Assembly: GCA_029706075.1 (NCBI GenBank)
Contig: JAINUG010000381.1
Span: 248,001 to 312,000 of the forward strand
Length of the DNA stretch: 64,000 bases
From: Aldrovandia affinis
Taxonomy: Eukaryota; Chordata; Actinopteri; Notacanthiformes; Halosauridae
Reading direction: 5' to 3'
In this document: piece after piece, positions 17,262-27,554 of the stretch
Position numbering within the stretch: position 1 is the first letter of the stretch
Layout: every line of letters begins with the position of its first letter
Made by a program: the position numbers and the translations under genes
Notes under the pieces: generated by a model
Databases searched by the model: none
Seen by the model: the letters and a program-made list of their open reading frames with translations, nothing else
What the model was told of the DNA's origin: nothing

Positions 17262-19290
17262 CGCACACACACACACAAACTTATTAGGAAGTTTAAGGCC
17301 ACTGGAACAGTGGCTAACATGCCAGGTAGAGGACGCAAGTCTATCTTGCCCCCACGTGTAGTGAGACTGATGTTCGAGAGGCAAAAAGAAGTCCAAGGGG
17401 CACAGTTCAAGATCTCTAAAACAACCTGGCATCTTGGGGTTACAAGGCATCTAAAGCTACCATTCGATGACGCCTACACTACTGGTCAAAAGTTTTAGAA
17501 CACCTACATTTTTCCAGTTTTTATAGAAATTTACGCAGTTTAATGTTTCAATGTACTCTGACGGTGTACAAAAACCCTGCGTGATGAACCGAAGATTTCA
17601 AATTTGTATTAATCGGTCCATAAGACCTTCTTCCAGTCTTCAGTAGTCCACTGGCAGTGCTTCATGGCCCAGGCAAGCCTCTTTTTCTTATTTTGCCATC
17701 TTAGCAATGGCTTTCTTACTGCCACTCGACCTGTCAGACCTGCAGCTCGAAGTCCTCTCTTCACAGCTGAAACGGAGACTTCCTTACTTCGACCAGTGTT
17801 AAGCTGTGCTTGAAGCTGTTTTCCTGTGAACCGCCAATCACGCAAGCTGTTGACTCTCAGAAACTTGTCTTCTGATTTTGTTGTGGCTTTGGGTCTGCCA
17901 GACCTCTTCCTGTCAGTTTCCTCCAGTTTCCAAGTGCCTTTTGATGGCGTAGGAAACTGTACTCACTGACACCTTGGCCTTCTTTACAATTTCTCTAAAG
18001 GAAAGACCTACACTTTTAAGGGTTATAATGGTCAGTCTGTCTTCCTTTGGTAATGGCCTTTTTCTCACCATTATGATAGTAATATACTACTTCCTGCAGT
18101 GCAATATTGTCCAAATAATGCTTCAGAGGGTGTAGTAACACAGTCTGTTCCAACACTGCTTTTATACAGACAGAGGGTAAAAAGTAATCACTTTACCAAA
18201 AGTAAAGTTGGGACACCTGTAGGAATTGTTTGCATCAACTTTCAAGACTTAATTTACTTCCATTGCTGCAGAACAGCTGTAAGTTATTAACCCATTACTT
18301 GTTCCCTGAAAAGGGCCTTTTTTTATAACTCTGAAAGTTACATTATTTTTCCGTTTTTGGTAACCTAAACTTTTTTTTAAACCTCGAACCTTTACGATTT
18401 CAGGTTATTCACTGGACTTTAACTGCTTACATTTCAGTAAAAACTGGAAAAATGGGGGTGTTCTAAAACTTTTAACCGGTATTGTACATGACCATGGCCT
18501 TATGGCAGAGTTGCAAGAAGGAAGCCTCTTTTGAAGACAATTCACCGAAAAAGGCGTCTTGAATTCGTCAAACTACATCTGAACTACAATCGGAACCGTA
18601 TCTTGTGACCGAATCAAGCTTTTTGGACATGCACATCAGCGTTGTTTGGCATCCAAAGAATGCAAGTAATGTTGAAAAGCACCTCATGCCTACGGTGAAA
18701 CATGGTGGTGGATCTTTAATGCTTTGGGGTTGTTTTTTATCCACAGGCTCTGGCACCCTTAATAAAATAGATGGAACCATGAACTCCAGCATGTACCAAG
18801 ACATTTTGTCCAAAAACCTTGTTCCATCTGCCAGGAAGCTACACCTTGGCTGCAGATGAACCCTCCAACAAGACAACGATATCAAACATGCGTCCAAAGA
18901 AACTAAGAAATGGTCGACAGCGCACAAGATCAATGTCCTGTCGTGGCCATCTCAGTCTCCAGACATGAATCCAACTGAACATTTGTGGTTTGAACTCAAA
19001 AAGGCAGCCCACAAATGTCAACGCAAGAATTTGAAAGAAGTAGAACAATTCTGCATGAAGGAATGGTCCATAATCTCGTACGGCACTACAGAAAGTGACT
19101 ACTTGCTGTTATAATGGCCAAGGGAGGAAACAAAGTACTGAAAACAGGGGTGTGAATATTTGCGATTCTTGATAATAATTTGTGAACTGTTCGATTGTGG
19201 TTCGTGCCAATGCATTAAAGAATATAATTTTCAGATTTTTTTTAACCATAAAATATACCTCATTACTTGTATGAATAAAAACGGAGCCTA
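17262..19290 (+). mobile_element. Tc1-like transposase remnant split by another Tc1 element
   Basis: On the + strand the left part (17280-17476) encodes IRKFKATGTVANMPGRGRKS, a helix-turn-helix/GRPR-like region. The right part (from 18487) encodes KHGGGSLMLWGCFLSTGSG, then with frame changes a D-containing block and SPDMNPTEHLWFELKK with the catalytic Glu. The two parts are separated by the complete insert 17477-18484. The terminal repeats are not clear, so the outer limits are approximate. Confidence 0.75.
17477..18484 (-). mobile_element. Nested Tc1-like element, internally deleted
   Basis: Ends are cactactggtcaaaagttttagaacacc and the complement ggtgttctaaaacttttaaccggt..tg, flanked by TA at 17475-17476 and 18485-18486. 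The - strand encodes only the N-terminal/middle transposase (DWRFTGKQLQAQL, TGRVAVRKPLLRWQNKKKR, WTTEDWKKVLWTD). Beyond the first catalytic Asp, sequence jumps from the gtacaccgtca motif straight to the 3' untranslated end. The remaining half of the same family is seen at 58112-58948. Confidence 0.88.
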
Positions 19291-19321
19291 CTACGCACGC
19301 GCACGCACACACGCAAACATT

Positions 19322-20866
19322 CAGTTCCCTCCAAATGTAAGTGGCGGGTAGAATGAAATTTGTTATTTTATGCTATATACTCAAGGTATTTGGATTTCAA
19401 ATCAAAAGATGAATATGAGACTTCCAAGCGATCAGGTTTTATTTTGTGATATTTCCATGAATGTAGGTTTCACCATTTTAAAGAAATATATGTTTTTGTG
19501 TTTACATTGGCAAAAGTGGGTGGATTAAATGAGTAAATTAAAGCAGTACAAGTCTAATATTTGGTTTCATAGCCCTTAAATGCAATAACTGCATCAAGCC
19601 TATGACCCATTGACATCACCAAACGTTTGGTATCTTCTTTGGAAATGCTTTCCCAAGCCTTCACTGCAGCTGCTTTCAGTTGATTTTTATTTAGGGGACT
19701 TTCGGTCTTTAGTGTCCTCTTCAGCAATTTTAAATGCATGCTCAATTAGATTTAAATCAGGTAACGGACTTGGCCAGTCTAAAGCATTCCACTTTTTCTA
19801 GTTGAGTGCTTTGGCTGTGTGGGCAGTGTGTTTTGGGTCCTTATCTTGCTGCATGAGGAAGCACCGGTCAATGAGTTTGGAGGAATTTATTTGTGCATGG
19901 CCAGACAAAATATTTCTGTACACTTCCAAATTCATCCTGCTGCTGCCATCATCGGTTACATTATCAATAGACGAGTGAGCCGGTTCCAGAGGCAGCCATA
20001 CATGCCCAAGCCATGACACTACCTCCTCCATGTTTCACAGAAGAGGTGGTATGCTTTGGATCATGAGCATTTCCTTCCTTTCTCCACACTTTCAGCTTTC
20101 CACCATTTTGGTCTCATCTGTCCATAAAACTTTGTTCCAGAACTCTTCTCTGTATTTTTGGGCGAATTCTAATCTGGTATTTTGGTTTGCTGATGAGAGG
20201 TTAGCATCTTGCGGTGTTGCCTCCATAATTCAGCTCTTGAAGTCGTGTGATACTTTCACCCCTGCCCTCTGGAGACTGCTGGTGATGTCACTGACTGTTG
20301 TTTTAGGGTTTTTCTTCACAGCTCTTACGATTTGTCTGTCATCAACTGCAGTTGTTTTTCCTTGGCCGACCTGTTCGTTGTTTCTTTCTTTTTCAACACT
20401 TTCCAAATTGTTGATCTTGCTGTACCCAGTTTCTGTGCTATGCTTCTTATTGGATTTCTGTTATTTCAGCTTACATATTGCTTGCCTTTCTGCTATAGAC
20501 AGTTCTCTGGTCAGTGTTGGTTTATGCCTTCGGACTCCAAATGCAATCTCCACAGAAAACAATGGCTCATACCAAGACTAGACACTCACTGCTCTTTTAT
20601 GTGTGAACAATCAATGCAAAAGGAAACACCTGACCAACAACAAGCACGTGCGTAATCAGCTCACTTACTTTTGAAAATCTAAAAATGGGGGGACCCAACA
20701 CAAAAACTATAATTTAAAAAAAAATGGTAAAACCTTTAACAAAATTAAAGCTGACCGCTTGTACTTGTCTCATATTAATTTTTTGACCTGAAATCCAAAT
20801 GCCTTGAGTATATAGCAGAAAATAACACATTTCACTCTACCTGCCACTTACTTTTGGAGGAAACTG
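19322..20866 (-). mobile_element. Tc1-like transposon with decayed transposase
   Basis: The left end cagttccctccaaatgtaagtggc.ggtag matches the complement of the right end ctacctgccacttacttttggaggaaactg; TA follows at 20867. Transposase fragments on the - strand are MNLEVYRNILSGHAQ, FLMQQDKDPKHTAHTAKAL (catalytic Asp), and HLKLLKRTLK..SPLNKNQLKAAAVKAWESISKEDTKRLVMSMGHRLDAVIA. Frame breaks separate them. The length (1545 bases) is near that of a full Tc1 element. Confidence 0.85.
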
Positions 20867-21482
20867 TATATGACCCACAACTGTTTCTTCAACAAAATAA
20901 CAATAAATAACCGGGAATACAAACAAGCACTATTGGGGTTTATTGTCCTCTTAATCATCATCATCATCATCATCACTGTGGCTTTCATCACCACTCATTA
21001 GGTCGGTTAGGGGTTTTGTGTGAAAATACAAGCGTACCCACTGTTCTTCATGATGTTAAGAACAGTGAGATTTCAAAGTCCATAGTAACAAAACAAAAAA
21101 AACATAAGGATATACGCAATATAGAAAAACAGAACTAGCTTTTCAGTTGATAGAACAAAATCCTCAAAATGTCCCTGTTCTCATGAATATTAATGTGGGT
21201 TTAAATATAAGGACCCGCCCTGATATTGAGTTTTGTTCCAAAAGGGAGAAAATGAGGCTGAGATTATGTACAAACATCAATATTCATTAGCACAGGGAAA
21301 ATCTAATGAGGGGAAACACCCCCTTTTCAGGTTGGTCTCTTTTCTGTGGTTCTCCTTGCTGATTGGCTGTCCTCTCATAAGCTCCACTTTCCTGCTCTGG
21401 CCTCTAAGCCTGCCCCTGCCATACAGGAAACCGTGGTGACGACCATGTCAGTGATCAGCGTGAGGAATGATGAGTTACTTTC
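20867..21482 (-). other. arpc4 3' UTR with polyadenylation signal
   Basis: This stretch follows the arpc4 stop on the - strand. AATAAA (seen as tttatt at 20939-20944) could end the transcript close to the Tc1-like element's right end. An ATC trinucleotide run lies at about 20956-20977. No other gene is visible. Confidence 0.5.
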
Positions 21483-24400
21483 TCAAAACTGAAAAAGAAA
21501 AATGCAGAAAAATATGGTTATATGACCATTTTGGGTCCTGCTACTTTGGTATAAAGTCTGTTTGAAGACAAAGATCTTGCCACCCATGTCTGCGTAACGT
21601 AGTCCACACTGTGCCGCCCACAGGAGAAATTTAAAATGTAGTTTTTAAACATAAGGTTATCAGTTCTAACCACTGGCAACATGGGAAATGTTGAGTTGCC
21701 TATTGCACAGGCTGTGACCAAATTACATTCTGGCACAAAAACAGACAGGAAGAGAAAGACGGACAAATATACAGACAGAGGGACTCACATTCTTGAGGAA
21801 CTCTTCAGCAACAATGCGGGCACGGGCATTAACAGACAGCTTCATCTCGCTGATCTCCTTGTCGATCTCCTCCATGAAGTGGATTACAAAGTCCACCAGC
21901 TTGTGTTTATACATCTGCTCTGTATGGAAGTTGGTGATGAGGAAGCTGATGTCATAACCCTGGCATTGAGATGCAAAGTGGGACATAGGGGAGATCAGGT
22001 CAACAAAAGCCCATCATCCATTCTCTCATTTTCACCCCCACTTCCCATGTCAGAACCCACTTTTCTCCAGAAAGGGGCACTGTATATCTAATTCACATCA
22101 GCATTCTCTTTATTTTCCTTTCAAATGGTAATTCCGCCCCACAGCTCAAAAAGAGAGCCAACTTCAGACATGACCAATACAACTAAGGGAGAAGAACAAG
22201 CAAATAAAAAAATAATGCCTTATATAGATACTGGAGAGGTGTGTGGACATCTGCAATTACCGTTCTCGCAACATGACTGCTTAGTAACTGGGATTAAGCC
22301 ATTACTACATTTTTTGTCTCTCTTCAACCCCTCCCTCCCTTTTCCCCCCTTTCCTTTGGTCTCTCCTCTCCCCTTTCTCTTTCCTTCACACCCTCCTTCC
22401 TTTGCTCTCTCTTCTTCCCTTTCTCTCTCCCTCCTGCATCTCTCTGTGGCGCTCACCTCCACAGGTTTCCGCCGCAGGATGAAGAAGTTCTCTGCTCTCA
22501 TCATCATGAATCGCATGAACTTGTGGCATAGGATTTTTTCAATCTCATCAGCCTGTGTGGACCAATCAGAGGACAGCCCTCATGCCCACCAAATCGCTCA
22601 ACATTTAGCCATTACATCCAATTAAGCACAGAACAAGCAGCTCAAACATTTTTTAAGGGCATAACTACCATTTAAAAGCCAGACTTGCAGTATATAAGAG
22701 TGACACTTGACTGTAACTTCCATCATGGTCCTTTTATCAGACATAGCATTTGCTAATCTTAACACATGTGTGTAGAATAGATAATTACACCTAATTTCCA
22801 CATGCACAATATGACATCACCAACAGTTATGTCAGCAGGTAATCAAATCCTGTGGGACTGTGTCAGTGCATGAGAGCACGGGGACAGAAGCGGCGAGGGT
22901 CCCCTAGCCGACCTGCTTGACGGCGATGCTGACGCGAACGGAGTTGATGGAACCCTCGATCAGAACCTTCTCCTTCTCATTGCGGCTGATGATCACGGGC
23001 TGCAGCAACAACTCCTTACTGCTCCTGGAGGGAGGGAGGAAAGGGTTTATACACAACCAGTGACCATTCATAAACCTAAAGGACTGGACCCATAATAACG
23101 AATAATTGAGATAAGTAGAGCAGAAGTACAGTTTCAGAGAGTAAAGGGGAAGAAACTGAGGACGGACGGACGGAGGACGGACGGACACTCACGCGCAGGC
23201 ACTCACAAACAGTGACTCACCGGACCTCCACCTCAGGCTTGTTGTGCCGCTCTACCACCTGAGAAGAGAAGTTCTCCAGACATACGGCGGCCTGCAGAGT
23301 GGCACGCACAGCGTTCAGGTATGGGCGAAGAGTCGCGGTCTGTAACACAGAGAGTGGTTAGCACACCAATGCACGGCTTTGGGGGTACATCCAATGAACA
23401 AATGACAGCTGGACAACATGCCGATGTGATCTGATGACATCACTGTTAAAAGGAAACTAGGACCTTGATAGCAATAAGTAGAAACTACACAGAATATGGT
23501 CCAACCCTTCAGAGTGTAGGTGAAGTTGCTACCCGTTTTGCAGGCCTCAACCTGCTTATGGAATTCTTTGACTGCTGTACTTTTCCATGGCAACAACATT
23601 TCAGAATTTCAGCCAATGACTAAACTGCCACCCAGATTTTACACTGCTGTTCACTGGGCTCCCAGTGTATTCCTCCACAATCATTTCACTGTCAAAATAA
23701 CCTAATGAGGTTTTTGGTAGTAACTTCGCAAAACATTCACGCACACCTTTCCCTTCTACTGCAGTGCAAAACCCTGCTTGTAGCTAATAATAGTCGGGCT
23801 TTGCACAGGTGTGCCATTCACTTAACTAAACAAGATAATGTCCACAACCACTGACGACTACATACTGTAGTAGGGAAGTATGTGAAACGAAGAAGCAGTT
23901 CACGAGAAAAAAAGAAGGCATGGCAATGTTTAAGTTAGGCACAGCAATTAAGCATACAACTATGAGAACTGGAACAAAAATATCGCCATGTTACACGTTA
24001 GCTCACTCCAAAAAGAGGAAATAACTGGAGCTATGTAACGTTACCTAGCTTAGCTAGCTATGAGTGACAATTTTTCCCCCCATTTTCGAGGGAAGTTATC
24101 GATCTAGTTATGGACCAATTCGTAGTCTAACTAGCCATTTATATATTATCTACACAAACTGCAACAATGCAACCATATTGTACATACAATACAATCCATA
24201 GTAGCGACTAGCAGTTAGCTACCCAATTTATTGCAGCAATGTCCTCACTACGCTAACATTTGTTAACGTTTGGTACAGCATATGATAATAATAGACCCAA
24301 TAACTGGATTAACTAACTGGAATATATCAAAATTGTTGTAGCTAACTAGCAAACTTCCACAATCTCGTTGATAGCTTTCCGCAAATAAGGTGGCAGATTT

Positions 24401-24846
24401 TTGTCCCTATTTTAGCTAGTGCTAGCTACGATTAACATAATAAGTTCTTAAAATGATTGGCTGACTGGCTATTCGCCATCTAACGAACTACTTATCGGTA
24501 ACGTATCAAAATACCGGGAACAGTGCCTCATGCCATGTAAAAGATCAGAAGCTAGCGAAAGACCAGTCCTAACTGTGATGAGGTTTGCAAACTGTTGCTT
24601 ATTAGACAGATACCTAGCGTTAGCTATATGACTAAAATTTGGGTGGAGATGCCAGCTGGCGAAGCGACTTCAAGGCTACAATCAAGACTTTGTGCAAGTT
24701 AAGCCCAGCATCATGCCCATAACTCATCACTAACACGTTCCAAATATTCACCCGAATTGGCAGGGCTGTATCCCCGTTTGCATACTACCAAACATATGTT
24801 AAATTCAGTATTTATAATGAAATACATGGCTCAGACACCTTACCAT
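21483..24846 (-). CDS. arpc4: Actin-related protein 2/3 complex subunit 4
   Basis: This p20 subunit holds together the core of the Arp2/3 complex, which nucleates branched actin filaments in the cytoplasm. Coding exons on the - strand are 24846-24844 (ATG only), 23339-23221, 23024-22913, 22552-22457, 21959-21789 and 21488-21483 (Phe plus TGA). All borders are GT-AG, phases match, and the total is 507 bases, giving 168 residues, the length of the family. Visible blocks are [77 protein letters not shown] and [20 protein letters not shown], ending [18 protein letters not shown]. It is nearly invariant with vertebrate orthologs, so I regard the call as secure. The start is fixed by AGAAATG/GTAAGG, which joins to ACC GCG (Thr Ala). 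It is transcribed divergently from hmces. Confidence 0.96.
22310..22450. repeat. Polypyrimidine/polypurine tract beside arpc4 exon 4
   Basis: About 140 bases of almost pure C and T on the + strand end 7 bases from the donor of the exon 22552-22457. On the transcribed - strand this is a GA-rich intron start. Confidence 0.8.
23155..23192. repeat. GGAC tandem repeat
   Basis: Units of ggac (with one interruption) lie about 30 bases beyond the arpc4 exon 2 donor (23220). Confidence 0.7.
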
Positions 24847-27554
24847 TTCTCTATATCCGCAGGGGAAGAATACGGAAATGCACTCACCACGCCTGCGTAT
24901 GACACCTCTTACTCGAGCCTCCCACCAAAGCCAAAGATGGTATTTTTTTATATAACTAACACCCAACACATACAACACACTGTAGCTGCCTGATATTTCG
25001 GGGCCAGACAAAAATGTATTGAACGTCCCATTCCTTTGCTTGAAGACGTACAGGGGAATTTAATTCATGCTTATAAGACTCATTTATCTCGTGGGTTTTT
25101 TTTTACAGCAATCTATGTGTGCGATGAAAATGTAGCCTACATACACGTCGTTTTGTAAAACATGCATAAACAAGAATCACTACAGATGTAGTGAATACGC
25201 GACGTGTTTTATGACGACGGAATCCTAATTAATCGTGATTGGTTAAAATGCCTCACATTAGCCAATCCCAGTCTAATGTGCGACGTCTCAGTTGGACAAA
25301 AAATAAACAATCTTTTACTTTTTGTATTAGGTTATAAGGGACACCCGTGTTTCGTGGGGTGATGCAAGGGAGTTTTTTTGACGCTTAGATATTGAGAGAA
25401 TAAAAATATAAACCTTTAATGAGCAGAACGGACGAATAACGCATTTATGTCAATAACGGGACATTTTTTGAAAAACTTGATAAAATATTGTTTCATTTAT
25501 TTCCTACAACTTCATATTTTTTTCCCATGGAGTGCAGATTAGTGACACACTGCTCACGGGTAGTATTTTTGAACGTACATTTTGTTATGCATGATATCAT
25601 ATTGTCATGGCTAGATAGTAACGCTATTTTCCCTATTTTGTCCAACTCTCGCGAGGTTCCCCATAGTAACGAGGGAAAACGTCCAACTCTCGTTTAAACT
25701 GTTTTAGGGATAGTGTTACAAGCACGTTTTTTAAACTTCCCACTTTAGCGGAAAAGGCGTTTGCGCGAGATATGGGGACAAAACAGGGTTACTATTGATC
25801 AATGACCCGATCATATATCACAGGGTTTACAATTTTCAGCGCGTTCCATTTTTTAGAATTCATGACTTGGCCGGCCACGCCCAGCTCGCAAAATTGTTAT
25901 AAATATTCAATTAAATAACGTAAACACTACAATGTTGGTACTACAATGTTTACGTATGCAGCATTGCATGATGTGCCGCTCCCAACTTGGAGATGTTGTA
26001 TTGGTTTTTTAATTTAGGGGTTTTTTCTCTCTCTGTTTTATTGTGTCCACCCAAGTGAAGCTCAGCCCAACTCTGCTTGTCCCGTTGATCAATGTAAGAT
26101 TTTCAGATTTCTGTAACTTTTGGGTAATAAAATAGCCTTTGGTAATTGGCTAAACCCTTAAAAACAACCTTCAGATTTCCTCAATGTCACCCTCAAACCT
26201 TAGACATTTTTAAGAATTGAGATTGCATTTCCTGCATTTCTATAAATCCTGGGGAATAAAATAATCTGACAGGTAGTCAGCTAGCTAATGTTAGTTAATT
26301 TACTCAACATGAACTGTTGCTGAGTGACAGGACATAGCCTACACTAATCAACAGTCATGTCCTGTGGCTAGTTTAAATCGTCCGTGCAATAATTTGCTAA
26401 TCGGAATAAATATAAATCTTGCAAATGCCTGTACTTCCGACAGTAACATCTCTTCGTCATATCAAATTTCCGATGCGAGTCCATCTAGAGCAGGAGGTAA
26501 AAGATTTGCTCAGTGAAAACGGTCCAATCATCACTGAACCCACACTAGCGTCATTATCGACATGCGCGAGGCGGTACCTGCAGCGAGAAGTCTGGACGTG
26601 TTTATACGTGACGTTACCAGGACACTATACTCTTTTCGAAAGGTAACATTAATTAACAATAACTCTACATTTTGTAGCACGTTGTTTTTAGTTACAAAAT
26701 GTAGAGCTTCAGTTGAGACGACACCGCTAGTTAGCTACAGTCTAACTTTTTCAACTAGACATCCTCTGAGCTAGCTAACGTCGTTAGCCGACTTTGCTGT
26801 AAAGGTCTAAGCTTAAAAACGTCTGAGAAATCTAGTAAAAAGTTAGGTTGATTTACCTTGCCATTTTGCAATTGTAGTTACATAGCTAGCTAATCTAAGT
26901 TTAATAATAACCGAGTTTATTTGTGTCGATTTACCTTGCCATTTTGCAATTGTAGTTACAGCTAGCTAATCGAAGTTTAATAATAACCGAGTTTATTTGT
27001 GTCGAGCTCGGGCCACATAGACTAGTACAGCAAATAATGTCTGGAATTAGTAGTAGCTAGGTAACGTTAAAATACTTGATCCGGCCTCTGTGCAACCTCA
27101 GTCTATTAAGCAAGCAGCTGTATTCTTTAGCATCTCCGTTCCGCTATGCAAACCACGCCCGGAATAAGGTGAACTTGCCGGCGACAGTACCGTTAAGTTA
27201 ACGAGCTAATGGCCTTAGCTAGCTAACACATTTGCAAATAAATCATTTTGGGATTTATGTATTAAATGTAGCAATCTTGCTGGTCAATTGTTCTGGTAAA
27301 GTCAGTATGACAACGAGTTACGCGTTAACTAGCACTAACTTGCTTCTGGGGTTTTTATTCTTTCTAGAACTGCGGAGGTTCCCAGAGGAAGCCAGGCATC
27401 TACGCTAGCTAGCTATTGGGCCAACGTTAGATGACGAACTAGCTGTCAATTTGTTTTTTAGGTACGTAGTTTTAGCGCTACGAGTCATATCTGTACCCCG
27501 TATTTTGTCTTCGTTTGTGTGGTGGACGTGAGCCCAGGTTGGGACTGACCAGAC
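24847..27554. promoter_or_regulatory. Divergent arpc4-hmces promoter interval
   Basis: The start codons of arpc4 (-) and hmces (+) face away from each other across this interval, so both promoters must lie here. A possible hmces 5' exon ends at a donor-like site ttcgaaag/gtaaca near 26641. Acceptor-like ctttctag/aactg occurs near 27366 and tttttag/gtacg near 27461. A 75-codon open frame at 26419-26646 has no family I recognise. Copies of tagctagctaacgtt are scattered. Transcription start sites cannot be fixed from sequence. Confidence 0.5.
26850..27003. repeat. Two-copy tandem duplication (78 and 76 bp)
   Basis: Units 26850-26927 and 26928-27003 both start gatttaccttgccattttgc and end gagtttatttgtgtc. 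They differ by a 2-base gap (tacatagct against tacagct) and one substitution. The duplication is in the arpc4-hmces interval. Confidence 0.92.

Noticed and set aside
20030-20581. 183-residue + strand open frame with hydrophobic segments
   Set aside because: It lies antisense to the Tc1-like transposase of the element 19322-20866.
22125-22625. Long + strand open frame with Ser/Leu/Pro-rich middle
   Set aside because: It covers the antisense of arpc4 exon 4 and the CT tract; there is no family resemblance.
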